Shown one piece after another: positions 36,273 to 44,781 of a stretch of DNA of 64,000 nt (position 1 is the stretch's first letter; each line of letters starts with the position of its first letter). The stretch comes from Campylobacter fetus subsp. fetus. Its GTDB lineage: Bacteria; Campylobacterota; Campylobacteria; Campylobacterales; Campylobacteraceae. The notes beneath the pieces were generated by a model, which worked only from the letters and a program-made list of their open reading frames with translations, searched no databases and was not told the DNA's origin. The DNA is taken from NCBI RefSeq assembly GCF_900475935.1, contig NZ_LS483431.1, positions 682,001 to 746,000 of the forward strand, given 5' to 3'. The position numbers were made by a program, and so were the translations under genes.

Positions 36273-36278
36273 TATAAT
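36273..36278 (+). promoter_or_regulatory. -10 element of the LysR-type regulator gene
   Basis: GTAATATAATG contains TATAAT 32 bases before the chosen ATG at 36310. Upstream, TTTGTATAT (36166-36174 region) and ATACACAAA (about 36189-36197) form a loose inverted pair that could be an autoregulatory site; this is weak evidence. Confidence 0.45.
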
Positions 36279-36309
36279 GTTACTACAACAACATCTGAAG
36301 GGGTTTTTT

Positions 36310-37182
36310 ATGGTTAGTGATTTTAATAAAATCTATACTTTTATGGCTATAGTTAAAGAAAGAAGTTTTTCTAAAGCTTCCAAGGTGCTAGGTATATCCC
36401 AACCGGCCGTCACGCTTCAGATCAAAAAGCTAGAAGAGATACTTCAAGCAACTTTGATCATGAGAAAAAAGAATGGAATAATACTTACAAAAGAAGGTGA
36501 AAAATTCTACAAACTCTGTTTAAAGTTTGAAGGTTCTATGTTTAGGTTTAAAGAAGAAGCTAACCATATAAAGGACGAGAAAACGCCTATTGTAGTTGCT
36601 ACAAACGCACTTATAGGTGAAACAATCTTGCCTATAATGTTAGATCAGATATGCGAAGTTGTAGATAGCGAACTAGACGTTAAGATAACAGATCATAGTA
36701 ATCTACTATCTTATCTACTAGATAGAAGATGTGATTTTTGTATGATGCAAGAGAGAATTTATAATGATCAACTCATTTTTAAGAAACTTTTGGAGTACGA
36801 GATAGTTTTGGTTTCAAATTTAAAAACAGATTCACATATCGGCGTAAATGATCTTAGTAAGCATAAATTTATAAAAGATAAGACAAAAACGTTTCTAAGC
36901 TCGTATTTTGATCAATTTGGTATAAAATATGATGAGTTTGACACTATTTATAATCTAGATGGATCTGTAGCTACAAGGTGTGCCATGCTTCATAATAAAA
37001 CAAGAGAGTATTATGCTTTTTTGCCTAAATTTATGATAGAAAATGATTTAGAAAACGAAGAGTTGTTTTTAGTAAATATAGACGGCATTAAGATTATCAG
37101 ACAGCTATTTATAGCTGGATTAAGCGACAGCGAAGATATGCTCGATAGATTAGGAAAAATAAATTTTAACGTTATTTCTTAA
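36310..37182 (+). CDS. LysR-family transcriptional regulator
   Basis: The 290-residue protein has the LysR winged helix-turn-helix at the N-terminus (about residues 4-62: FMAIVKERSFSKASKVLGIS then QPAVTLQIKKLEEILQATLI) and a periplasmic-binding-like effector domain (about 85-290). The target is unknown; it is flanked by a helicase gene and an unrelated convergent gene, so context gives no regulon. The start ATG 36310 follows GAAGGGG at ideal spacing; a longer frame from 36277 adds eleven residues not typical of the family. The effector domain is more divergent and Lys/Asp-rich than the DNA-binding part. Confidence 0.85.
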   Translation: MVSDFNKIYTFMAIVKERSFSKASKVLGISQPAVTLQIKKLEEILQATLIMRKKNGIILTKEGEKFYKLCLKFEGSMFRFKEEANHIKDEKTPIVVATNALIGETILPIMLDQICEVVDSELDVKITDHSNLLSYLLDRRCDFCMMQERIYNDQLIFKKLLEYEIVLVSNLKTDSHIGVNDLSKHKFIKDKTKTFLSSYFDQFGIKYDEFDTIYNLDGSVATRCAMLHNKTREYYAFLPKFMIENDLENEELFLVNIDGIKIIRQLFIAGLSDSEDMLDRLGKINFNVIS

Positions 37183-37615
37183 ATATATCTTTATTTTTTG
37201 GATTTGACATAAAAATTTGTTTTGATTTTTGTTTTCTACTCTCGTTTAAATCCTCTTTATATACTGAAAAGTTAATTAAAAGAGGATTTTCATCAATTGT
37301 TATTTGTACTATAGCTCCTATAGGAACACTAACTAAGCTAGCAAAATCATTAGCTCCGAATCCGGCTTCAAAACTAAGATTGGTTTTTGTTAGTATAGCG
37401 CTTGAAAGTGTGTATCCGCCAAGACAAAATAGTATAACTGGAGATTTAAAATTAGAACTAATCTCTTTTGGAAGTTCCGGATCAAATGAAGTGTATTTTA
37501 AATTCGCAAGTATGCAAAACTCCGTATCTTTGCTAAGAAGATACTCAAGACACTCATAAACGTGAGTTTTCATAAGAGTGCCGAATTTCTCGTCTTTTAA
37601 AATATTTTCGATCAT
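37172..37615 (-). CDS. Conserved cytosolic protein with SspB-like pattern (possible ClpXP adaptor)
   Basis: The 147-residue product has no signal or membrane segment. It reads like the SspB fold: helix YECLEYLLSKDT (about 20-31), strands around SPVILFCLGGYTLSSAIL, then LSFEAGFGAN and VSVPIGAIVQITIDENP (about 92-108), which parallel E. coli SspB VRFNARFGG and VSVPLAAVLAIYAREN. The last 30 residues are a charged flexible tail (ESRKQKSKQIFMSNPKNKDI), as SspB has before its ClpX-binding end. SspB tethers ssrA-tagged proteins to ClpXP. This match is from memory by eye and not proven. The gene follows pepF by nine bases and converges on the LysR gene with an 11-base overlap. Confidence 0.5.
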   Translation of the reverse strand: MIENILKDEKFGTLMKTHVYECLEYLLSKDTEFCILANLKYTSFDPELPKEISSNFKSPVILFCLGGYTLSSAILTKTNLSFEAGFGANDFASLVSVPIGAIVQITIDENPLLINFSVYKEDLNESRKQKSKQIFMSNPKNKDIFKK

Positions 37616-37624
37616 ATTTTTCCC

Positions 37625-39334
37625 CTAAATAGATATAAACTCATTTACTAAATTCCTAACTTCATCAAGTCCTATTTGCCAGAATTCCTCTTTATTTATA
37701 TCAAATCCAAACATTGCTACCATATCTTTTGGACTTCTGCTTCCGCCAAGGCTCAAAAACTCAGTATAAATTTCTACAAAGTTTTCACATTTTCCGCTTT
37801 TATATAGTCCAAATAGAGCAAGCACAAGCAACTGAGCATAGCTGTATGCATAACAATAAAACGGAGAATGTATAAAATGAGGTATATAACTCCACCAAAT
37901 TTTATAATAATCGTTTAAAACCAGACTATCGCCAAACATTTTTTTAGACTCTTCATACCAAATATCATTTAAATTTTCATTAGAAATTTCACCTTCAAAA
38001 GCATGAACTCGTCTTTCGAATGTGGTAAAATTTATTTGACGATATAAAGTAGAAAAAATATCTTCTATTTTACCTGCCAACAATCCAGATAGTTTTGTAT
38101 CGCTGGTTCTGTTTTTTACATATTCAAACACTAGCATTTCACAAAATACGGAAGCAGTTTCGGCTGTAGTAAGAGGAGTGTTTGAGTTCAAAAATCCAAC
38201 TTTGTAGCTTAAAAACTGATGTATTGCGTGCCCTAACTCATGAGCTACGGTAAAAAGATCGCGTCTTTTGTTTGTATAATTTAGTAGTACAAATGGATGA
38301 GTGTCGCTTGAGGCTGAATGCGAAAAAGCGCCGCTTTGTTTATTTTTAGCCGGATATACGTCACACCAGTTTTCATCAAAAGCTCTTTTTGCAAGTTTTG
38401 CGAAAAGTGGATTAAAAGAGTTAAAAGCTTTTAAAATTATCTCTTTTGCCTCTTCATAGTTAAATTCGCTCTCATTGTTAAGAGGCGCATACCTATCATA
38501 ATCATAAAGCTTCTCGTATCCTAGAAGCTCTCTTTTTTTATGATAAAATTTAGAAACAAGATCAAAGCTAGATTCAGTTGCTTTTATGAGAGCATCTACG
38601 CTTTGCTTTTCTATTTGATTGCTCTCGTGTCTGCTTGATTCTGCAAGTTCATAATTTCTTAGCTCACACTCGTTTTTTAGATCTGTTTTTATCATATTAT
38701 AAATATATGTTAGAATGTGTTTATTTTGCTCAAGAGTTTTGCTAAGAGATAAGGCCGCGTCTTTTCTTACGCTTCTATCGCTGTCTAGCATTTTCGATAG
38801 AATTTCTTCTTCGCTTAAGACTAAACCTCTAAAATCAAACTTAAGCCTTGCCATACTTTCATCAAAAAGCCTTGAAAATGCATTTGCTCCGGTATTTGCT
38901 GTTCTTAAAAGAACCCTTTCTTCAAGAAAACTTAATTGATGCGATTTCTGCTTTGCTATAAGACTAAGATAGTAACTATAAGGTCTTGAATAAGCTATAA
39001 AACTGTCTTGCTGCTCTTTTGATATCTCGTTGAACTCAATAGTAAAAAATAGCAAATTTTCTTCTATTTTTGTACAAATTTCTTCATATTTTGCTAAAAA
39101 AGAGCCGTTTGTAGTATCTTTAGCAAATTTCAAATAAGCATAGCTCATAATCTTATTTATACCAGCTAAAATATTCTCATATTCTTGTATAGAGGCTAGG
39201 AACTCGCTATCGTTCAATTGTTCTAAATTTTTACTATATTTTTGATTAAAGTTCTTTGCTTTTTTCTCTAAATTTTTGCTGAACTTATCAAGCTCATCAC
39301 TATTTTTGAAAAATAGAGTTAAATCCCATTGCAT
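37625..39334 (-). CDS. pepF: Oligoendopeptidase F (M3B metallopeptidase)
   Basis: PepF is a cytosolic zinc peptidase that degrades oligopeptides. The 569-residue product has the catalytic motif FTVAHELGHAIHQFLS (HExxH near residue 362) and the third zinc ligand region TAETASVFCEMLVFE (about 388-402). The N-terminal oligopeptidase F lobe is mainly helical (about 1-200). There is no signal peptide. It is followed by the SspB-like gene; no other peptide-transport gene adjoins. Confidence 0.93.
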   Translation of the reverse strand: MQWDLTLFFKNSDELDKFSKNLEKKAKNFNQKYSKNLEQLNDSEFLASIQEYENILAGINKIMSYAYLKFAKDTTNGSFLAKYEEICTKIEENLLFFTIEFNEISKEQQDSFIAYSRPYSYYLSLIAKQKSHQLSFLEERVLLRTANTGANAFSRLFDESMARLKFDFRGLVLSEEEILSKMLDSDRSVRKDAALSLSKTLEQNKHILTYIYNMIKTDLKNECELRNYELAESSRHESNQIEKQSVDALIKATESSFDLVSKFYHKKRELLGYEKLYDYDRYAPLNNESEFNYEEAKEIILKAFNSFNPLFAKLAKRAFDENWCDVYPAKNKQSGAFSHSASSDTHPFVLLNYTNKRRDLFTVAHELGHAIHQFLSYKVGFLNSNTPLTTAETASVFCEMLVFEYVKNRTSDTKLSGLLAGKIEDIFSTLYRQINFTTFERRVHAFEGEISNENLNDIWYEESKKMFGDSLVLNDYYKIWWSYIPHFIHSPFYCYAYSYAQLLVLALFGLYKSGKCENFVEIYTEFLSLGGSRSPKDMVAMFGFDINKEEFWQIGLDEVRNLVNEFISI

Positions 39335-39423
39335 AATTATCCTTTTTTAAAAAGTAAAATTATAACAAAAAAAATCTAATAATAGAAATTTGTGCAACCA
39401 GATACATAAATTTGGGACTATTT

Positions 39424-40653
39424 TTATGATTTTTGAGATGCAATAGCTGTAAATAGCACGTCTGTTGAACTATTTAATGCAGTTTCGATAGAGTCTTGAA
39501 CGACTCCTATTATAAAGCCGACTGCTACTACTTGCATAGCTATGTCGTTGCTTATGCCAAACAAAGAACAAGCAAGCGGAATAAGCATAAGCGATCCCCC
39601 AGCAACTCCGCTAGCTCCGCACGCTCCTATAGCAGCGATTATGCTAAGAAGAAGCGCGTCTAGAAAGCCTACTTGGATATTTAGCGTATTTACTGCGCTT
39701 AGCGATAAAACAGCTATGGTCACGGCAGCTCCCGCCATATTTATAGTTGCGCCCAAAGGAATCGATATAGAGTAGAGTTTTTCATCTAAATTTAGCTTTT
39801 TACAAAGGCTCATATTTACAGGTATATTTGCCGCGCTGCTTCTAGTAAAAAATGCAGTAACTGCACTCTCTTTTATGCAAGTCATTATGAGTGGATATGG
39901 ATTTTGTTTTGTTACAAAATATACTATAGCCGCATTTACTACAAATGCTACAAAAAGCATAGTTCCTACTAAGACTAAAAGTAGTTTTGCATATCCGCCT
40001 ATAGCTTCAAATCCTGCTTCTGCAACGCTTGTAGCAACAAGTCCAAATATACCAAACGGTGCTAATTTTATTATAAATTTAACTATTCTTGTTATGCCTT
40101 CACTTATATCTTTAAATATCTTTTTAGTCTCTATAGAAGAGTGTCTAAGAGCTATACCAGTACCGATTGCCCATGTAAGTATCCCTATATAATTTCCGCT
40201 AGATATAGCGTGAACTGGATTATCTACCATCTTAAATACTAGATCTTTTAAAACTACTATTATGCTTTGGGGTGCTGATGCTAAGGCGTTGCTAGTGTTT
40301 TGCAAAACTAGAGTTGTTGGAAATATAAAACTAACCACGACTGCTGAGAGAGAAGCTAAAAACGTGCCAACAAGATATAAAATAATAATATTTTTAAGCC
40401 CATTTGCTTGCCCAAATTCTTTTATTATTATCGACGAAGCAACAAGTATAAATACCAAAATAGGCGCTACGGCTTTTAAAGCTCCTACAAATAAATTGCC
40501 TAACATAGATGCTGCATTTACCACTATCGCGGCTTCTACACTACTTTTGTGAGCTATAAATCCTAAAATTCCTCCAATTGTTATTCCTATCAATATTTGA
40601 ATTATTAAATTTCCATCTGTATAACTTTTGGTTAGTTTTGTGAACATTCCCAT
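39424..40653 (-). CDS. sstT: Serine/threonine Na+ symporter SstT (DAACS family)
   Basis: SstT imports serine and threonine with sodium; serine is a main carbon source for Campylobacter. The 409-residue product has about eight membrane helices plus two re-entrant loops, with the family motifs [15 protein letters not shown] (about residues 269-283) and [16 protein letters not shown] (about 300-315). [19 protein letters not shown] (about 344-362) lies in the second hairpin. It is closest to SstT rather than GltP by the length and the TRSSAA loop, but substrate range is inferred. It is transcribed alone, divergent from metK. Confidence 0.88.
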   Translation of the reverse strand: MGMFTKLTKSYTDGNLIIQILIGITIGGILGFIAHKSSVEAAIVVNAASMLGNLFVGALKAVAPILVFILVASSIIIKEFGQANGLKNIIILYLVGTFLASLSAVVVSFIFPTTLVLQNTSNALASAPQSIIVVLKDLVFKMVDNPVHAISSGNYIGILTWAIGTGIALRHSSIETKKIFKDISEGITRIVKFIIKLAPFGIFGLVATSVAEAGFEAIGGYAKLLLVLVGTMLFVAFVVNAAIVYFVTKQNPYPLIMTCIKESAVTAFFTRSSAANIPVNMSLCKKLNLDEKLYSISIPLGATINMAGAAVTIAVLSLSAVNTLNIQVGFLDALLLSIIAAIGACGASGVAGGSLMLIPLACSLFGISNDIAMQVVAVGFIIGVVQDSIETALNSSTDVLFTAIASQKS

Positions 40654-40683
40654 TATTAAACCTTTGATTTGAAATAAATGGCT

Positions 40684-40689
40684 ATTATA
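40684..40689 (-). promoter_or_regulatory. -10 element of sstT
   Basis: Minus-strand AAATATAATAG has TATAAT 31 bases before the sstT ATG. Confidence 0.45.
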
Positions 40690-40768
40690 TTTACATTGTT
40701 ATTAAAGCAAAATTAAATTTATACTGTTTTAAGCGAAATATAGATTAATGTTTATTTCAAATTATGTA

Positions 40769-40777
40769 TGCTAAAAT
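40769..40777 (+). promoter_or_regulatory. metK promoter, extended -10
   Basis: TGCTAAAAT is an extended -10 (TGC TAAAAT), 35 bases before the metK ATG, with AAGGAA between. No SAM riboswitch is seen in this short leader. Confidence 0.55.
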
Positions 40778-40812
40778 CAATCCCAAATTAAATTGAATAA
40801 GGAATATAAATA

Positions 40813-42009
40813 ATGTACCTATTTACAAGTGAAGTAGTAAGTCCGGGTCATCCTGATAAATGTGCCGATATCATAGCAGATAGTATAGTTGATGCGATCC
40901 TTAAACAAGATCCAAATGGTCGCGTTGCAAGTGAAGTTTTCGTCGCTGGAAAACACATTGTAATAGGCGGCGAAGTAAATGCTAAGGTTGATTTTACTCA
41001 TCAAGATTATAGAAATATAGTAAAAAATACTTTAAAAGATATCGGTTATAACGGAAATCCACATTTTACAAGATCTCAATGCCTACATCCTGATGATCTT
41101 GAGGTTGATGTGTTTTTAAATCAGCAAAGTCCGGATATAAATCAAGGCGTAGATCAAAGCAGCGGTGAAATAGGTGCCGGGGATCAAGGAATTATGTTTG
41201 GATTTGCATCTAGCGAAACAGAAAATTTTATGCCATCAGCGATAACTTACGCTAGAATACTTTGCGATAAAGTTTATGATTACGCTCTTAAAAATCCGGA
41301 TAAATTAGGCGTTGATATCAAAACTCAAGTTACAATCGATTATGGTTCAAAATCAAATTTCGAAAACTGCAAACCTCAATCCATACATACGATAGTAGTA
41401 AGCGCTCCAAGCGTTGAAAATTTGCAAATAGAAGAAGTTAGAACTTTGATCCAAGGCTTGATAGATGATGCAGGGCTTCCAAAAGAGCTTTACAATAAAG
41501 AAAAAACGATTATTTATATAAATCCAACCGGACGTTATGTGAATCATAGTTCGCTTCATGACAGCGGATTAACCGGAAGAAAGCTAATAGTAGATAGCTT
41601 TGGCGGATACTCTCCTATAGGCGGCGGCGCTCAAAGTAGCAAAGACTATACGAAAGTCGATCGTAGTGGACTTTACGCAGCAAGATGGATAGCAAAAAAT
41701 ATAGTCGCCGCAGGACTTGCTAAAAAATGCATCGTTCAGCTAAGTTACGCTATAGGTGTAGCAAAACCAGTTAGTATCTCAGTAGATTGTATGGGTACAA
41801 ATAGCAGTATAGATGATGAGAAATTATCAGAGTTTGTACATGAGAGTTTTGCTCTAACTCCTAGATGGATAACGGAGAAATTCGGACTAGATAAACCTAG
41901 CGCAGATACTTTTTTATATGCTAAAGTGGCTGCTAATGGACAAGTTGGAGTTGCTAGTTATCCGTGGGAGAAGTTGGACGCGGTTGAAATTTTTAAAAAA
42001 TTAAAATAA
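40813..42009 (+). CDS. metK: S-adenosylmethionine synthetase
   Basis: MetK makes S-adenosylmethionine from ATP and methionine. The 398-residue product starts with FTSEVVSPGHPDKCADIIAD (about residues 4-23, ATP-binding His), has GEIGAGDQGIMFGFA (about 117-131) and the glycine-rich loop FGGYSPIGGGAQSSKDYTKV (about 267-286) that binds the triphosphate. The signature DRSGLYAARWIAKNIVAAGL follows. It is full length and transcribed alone. The 271 bases after it hold a long hairpin, a Fur-like box and the next promoter. Confidence 0.97.
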   Translation: MYLFTSEVVSPGHPDKCADIIADSIVDAILKQDPNGRVASEVFVAGKHIVIGGEVNAKVDFTHQDYRNIVKNTLKDIGYNGNPHFTRSQCLHPDDLEVDVFLNQQSPDINQGVDQSSGEIGAGDQGIMFGFASSETENFMPSAITYARILCDKVYDYALKNPDKLGVDIKTQVTIDYGSKSNFENCKPQSIHTIVVSAPSVENLQIEEVRTLIQGLIDDAGLPKELYNKEKTIIYINPTGRYVNHSSLHDSGLTGRKLIVDSFGGYSPIGGGAQSSKDYTKVDRSGLYAARWIAKNIVAAGLAKKCIVQLSYAIGVAKPVSISVDCMGTNSSIDDEKLSEFVHESFALTPRWITEKFGLDKPSADTFLYAKVAANGQVGVASYPWEKLDAVEIFKKLK

Positions 42010-42018
42010 ACAATTCCG

Positions 42019-42065
42019 GTTTTAAATTTGAGACCTAAATTTATAAAACGGCTCAAATTTAAAAC
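42019..42065 (+). terminator. Long stem-loop after metK, probable terminator
   Basis: A perfect 14-base inverted repeat, GTTTTAAATTTGAG (42019-42032) and CTCAAATTTAAAAC (42052-42065), closes a 19-base loop ten bases after the metK stop and is followed by TTTCT. The stem is AT-rich and the T-run short, so termination may be partial. Confidence 0.55.
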
Positions 42066-42203
42066 TTTCTAGCTAATTGTTTCTTTGAAAATATTATATT
42101 TTTTTATTGTAAATTTATGTTGTAATTTTCAGTGCGGCTTATTATTTATAGAATTTATAAATCAATAAGTTTTAAATTTAGATTTAAAAATAATAAATTT
42201 TAT

Positions 42204-42220
42204 TTGATAAAATTTATCAA
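42204..42220 (+). promoter_or_regulatory. Fur-box-like palindrome before the Mn/Fe ABC transporter
   Basis: TTGATAAAATTTATCAA is a perfect palindrome around A42212. Its 7-1-7 core TGATAAA-A-TTTATCA differs from the classical Fur box TGATAAT-N-ATTATCA at only one symmetric pair. It lies 31 bases upstream of the -10 at 42251-42256, over or just above the -35 region. Fur, or the related PerR or a manganese regulator, could bind; which one cannot be decided from sequence. Confidence 0.6.
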
Positions 42221-42250
42221 TTACTTAGCTAACTTTAAAGAAAACTATCC

Positions 42251-42256
42251 TATAAT
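42251..42256 (+). promoter_or_regulatory. -10 element of the Mn/Fe ABC transporter operon
   Basis: CCTATAATACAT contains a perfect TATAAT 25 bases before the ATG at 42281; AAAGGC is the ribosome-binding site. Confidence 0.5.
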
Positions 42257-42280
42257 ACATCGAAAAAATAAAGGCTAAAT

Positions 42281-43153
42281 ATGAAAAAAATATCTATTTT
42301 TATATTTGTAATAGCAATGATTGGTTCTTTAAATGCACAAAAGCTTGAGGTTTTAACTAGTTTTACGATACTAGCAGATATCGCAAAAAATGTTGCAAAA
42401 GATAGTGCTAATGTAAATAGTTTGACAAAAATGGGCACAGAGATACATGGATATGAAGCAACTCCAAAAGATATTTTAAAAGCTAAAAAAGCTGATATCA
42501 TTCTTTATAATGGTTTAAATTTAGAGCTTTGGATGGATAAGTTTTTGAGCAATGCAAAAAAACCTAGTTATAATCTAAGTGATGGTGTCACTCCTATTTT
42601 GATAAGCGATGGAGGATACAAAGGCAAACCAAACCCTCATGCGTGGATGAGTATCAAAAATGTTCAAATTTACATTAAAAATATCGTAGAAATTTTTAGT
42701 AGGCATGATCCAAAAAATGCTGATATCTATGCTAAAAACGCAGATGAGTATATAAAAATTTTAAATGATTTAGACTCTAAATTTAAAGCCGAGTTTGCCA
42801 AAGTTCCGCTTGAACAAAGATATCTTATAACAAGTGAAGGCGCTTTTAGTTATTTAACTAAGGAGTATGATTTAAAAGAACTTTATATATGGAGTGTAAA
42901 TAGCGATGAGCAAGGCACTACTAAACAGATAAAAAACTTAGTTGATAAGATAAAAAATTCTGAAGCGAAGGTGATTTTTAGTGAGAGCACTATTAGTCCA
43001 AAACCTGCTATGACTATAGCAAACGAGAGTGGAATTAGATACGGCGGAGTGCTTTATGTAGATAGTCTAAGTAAAGAAATTCCTACTTATGTAGATCTTA
43101 TGAAAACTACGGTTTCGACTATTATAAACGGATTAAATAATGGAAAAAATTAG
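42281..43153 (+). CDS. Mn2+/Fe2+-type ABC transporter substrate-binding protein (SitA/YfeA/PsaA-like)
   Basis: This is a periplasmic cluster A-I metal-binding protein. The 290-residue product has a signal peptide (residues 1-19) and the four expected metal ligands: His56 (EIHGYE), His120 (NPHAWM), Glu186 (TSEGAFSY) and Asp261 (YVDSLS). The His-His-Glu-Asp set is that of manganese/iron binders such as PsaA and SitA, whereas zinc binders usually have a third His. The stretch TSEGAFSYLTKEYDLKELYIW is close to PsaA, and the His-rich loop of ZnuA is missing. It is first of four overlapping genes encoding the complete importer, behind the Fur-like box. Confidence 0.88.
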   Translation: MKKISIFIFVIAMIGSLNAQKLEVLTSFTILADIAKNVAKDSANVNSLTKMGTEIHGYEATPKDILKAKKADIILYNGLNLELWMDKFLSNAKKPSYNLSDGVTPILISDGGYKGKPNPHAWMSIKNVQIYIKNIVEIFSRHDPKNADIYAKNADEYIKILNDLDSKFKAEFAKVPLEQRYLITSEGAFSYLTKEYDLKELYIWSVNSDEQGTTKQIKNLVDKIKNSEAKVIFSESTISPKPAMTIANESGIRYGGVLYVDSLSKEIPTYVDLMKTTVSTIINGLNNGKN

Positions 43154-43982
43154 CTTAGATGTTTCAAATTTGAATGTCAGATATGCTGATGTAGTGGCTT
43201 TAGAAGATATAAACTTTAGTTTAGAAGGTGGAAACATATGCGCTCTTATCGGTACAAACGGAAGCGGTAAATCAACTCTTTTTAAGTCTATAATGGGAGT
43301 AATAAAGCCAAAAGGCTCAGTTATAAAAATATGCGGTTTAAGTCTTAATGATGCGATAAAAAATAGTCTCATAACATACGTTCCTCAAAATGAAGAGATA
43401 GACTTTGACTTTCCTATAAGCGTATGGGAGCTTGTAATGATGGGCAGATATGCTCATATGGGATTTTTTAAAAATCCAAAACAGAGTGATAAAATAGCAG
43501 TAGAAGATGCTTTGAAAAAAGTAGATATGTATGAGTTTAAAGATCGTCAAATTTCTAAATTAAGCGGTGGTCAAAAAAAGCGTATATTTATAGCAAGATC
43601 TTTGGCCAGCGATGCTAAAATCATACTTTTAGACGAACCTTTTAATGGAGTTGATGCAAAAACCGAGAGTATGATACTAGATCTTCTTATAAAACTTCGT
43701 TCAAGTGGAAATCTTATTCTTATATCTACTCATAATCTTGGAATGGCTGCTCAGTATTGCAATAGAGCGATACTTCTTAAACATAAGATCTTGGCTTACG
43801 GATTTACGAACGATGTTTTAACTCCTGAAAATCTCAGTCAGGTTTTTGGCGGAAGTTTAAGACATTTTAAGATAGAAGTCGACGATATGAGTTGTAATAT
43901 AGCTCTTATAAGCGACGATGAAAAACCGCTTATAGTGGTAGATGAAAAGGTGCAAGATGGAATGGTTAATAGAGCCTTTTAA
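43140..43982 (+). CDS. Metal ABC transporter ATP-binding protein
   Basis: This 280-residue cytosolic ATPase powers the importer. It has Walker A GTNGSGKST (38-46), the Q-loop in TYVPQNEEIDFDFP, the ABC signature LSGGQKKRIFIARSLA (about 140-155), Walker B IILLDEPFNGVD (about 160-171) and the switch His in ISTHNLG. The start overlaps the binding-protein gene by 14 bases and its end overlaps the first permease gene by 26 bases, showing tight coupling. The C-terminal 45 residues extend past the core domain. Confidence 0.93.
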   Translation: MEKISLDVSNLNVRYADVVALEDINFSLEGGNICALIGTNGSGKSTLFKSIMGVIKPKGSVIKICGLSLNDAIKNSLITYVPQNEEIDFDFPISVWELVMMGRYAHMGFFKNPKQSDKIAVEDALKKVDMYEFKDRQISKLSGGQKKRIFIARSLASDAKIILLDEPFNGVDAKTESMILDLLIKLRSSGNLILISTHNLGMAAQYCNRAILLKHKILAYGFTNDVLTPENLSQVFGGSLRHFKIEVDDMSCNIALISDDEKPLIVVDEKVQDGMVNRAF

Positions 43983-44781
43983 TTACTCATATATAGTAAA
44001 AGCGCACATCGTAAGTCTGTTTTTATGCGCTTTTTGTGGGTTTTTATCTTGTTTTTTGATCTTAAAGTCCTATTCTCTATTAGCTGACGCTCTCTCTCAC
44101 AGCGTAACACCAGGAGTAGTTATAGCATATATGATGAGTTTTTCTTATACTATTTCTAGCTTTATATGCGGTTTGTTTGCACTTTGTAGTATGGGTTTAG
44201 TGTCGCGCAGTTCAAAGCTAAAAACAGATACGATAATAGGAGTGACTTTCTCATCGTTTTTTGCTCTTAGTCTATTTTTGGTTTCGATTTATCCGGTTTC
44301 TATAAAGCTCGAAACCGTATTTTTAGGCGATGTTTTGAGTTTAAATGATAGCGAAGTTTATGAGCTTATATTTCTTATATTTATACTATTTTTATTTCTT
44401 ATTTTTAGTTATCAAAAGATTAAATTTATATTTTTTGATGAGCTAGGTGCTAGTAGTGTTGGTATAAATGTTAAATTTTATAAGATTTTATTTTTTATGT
44501 TACTTTGTTTTTGTACCGTTGCTAGTTTAAAAACGGTTGGAGCTATTTTGGTAACTGCTATGTTAATCACTCCTGCTGCGAGCGCTTCTATGATTAGTTT
44601 TAAATTTAACCAAAGAGTGATTTTAGCTACATTATTTGCCGGATTTAGTGGATTTTTTGGAGTTTATATCAGCTATTTTTTAGATACTTACGCCTCTGCT
44701 ATGATAGTTTTAACTCAGATTTTGATTTTTATCGTCTGTTTTTTATATAAAAGGATAGTTTATGATAGAGTTTTTGCTTGA
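43957..44781 (+). CDS. Metal ABC transporter permease, first subunit
   Basis: This 274-residue ABC-3 family permease has about eight membrane helices and the family motif LKSYSLLADALSHSVTPGVV (about residues 35-54), with a coupling region before the late helix GAILVTAMLITPAASASMIS. The start MEWLIEPFNYSY at 43957 follows AAAAGG at good spacing; an ATG 15 bases further upstream has a poorer site. It overlaps the ATPase gene and is overlapped by the second permease gene (20 bases). Two paralogous permeases in one operon are typical of Sit/Yfe/Tro-type Mn/Fe importers. Confidence 0.88.
   Translation: MEWLIEPFNYSYIVKAHIVSLFLCAFCGFLSCFLILKSYSLLADALSHSVTPGVVIAYMMSFSYTISSFICGLFALCSMGLVSRSSKLKTDTIIGVTFSSFFALSLFLVSIYPVSIKLETVFLGDVLSLNDSEVYELIFLIFILFLFLIFSYQKIKFIFFDELGASSVGINVKFYKILFFMLLCFCTVASLKTVGAILVTAMLITPAASASMISFKFNQRVILATLFAGFSGFFGVYISYFLDTYASAMIVLTQILIFIVCFLYKRIVYDRVFA

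Noticed and set aside
36277..36309. Eleven-residue extension on the LysR regulator
   Set aside because: The ATG at 36310 has GAAGGGG at correct distance and gives a standard LysR N-terminus; the longer form starts within the promoter region.
39542..40552. Three plus-strand frames (77-105 codons) opposite sstT
   Set aside because: They are the reverse reading of membrane-helix codons; sstT has all family motifs in the other frame.
40778..40812. SAM riboswitch before metK
   Set aside because: The leader between the -10 and the ATG is only about 35 bases and has no stem-loop structure.
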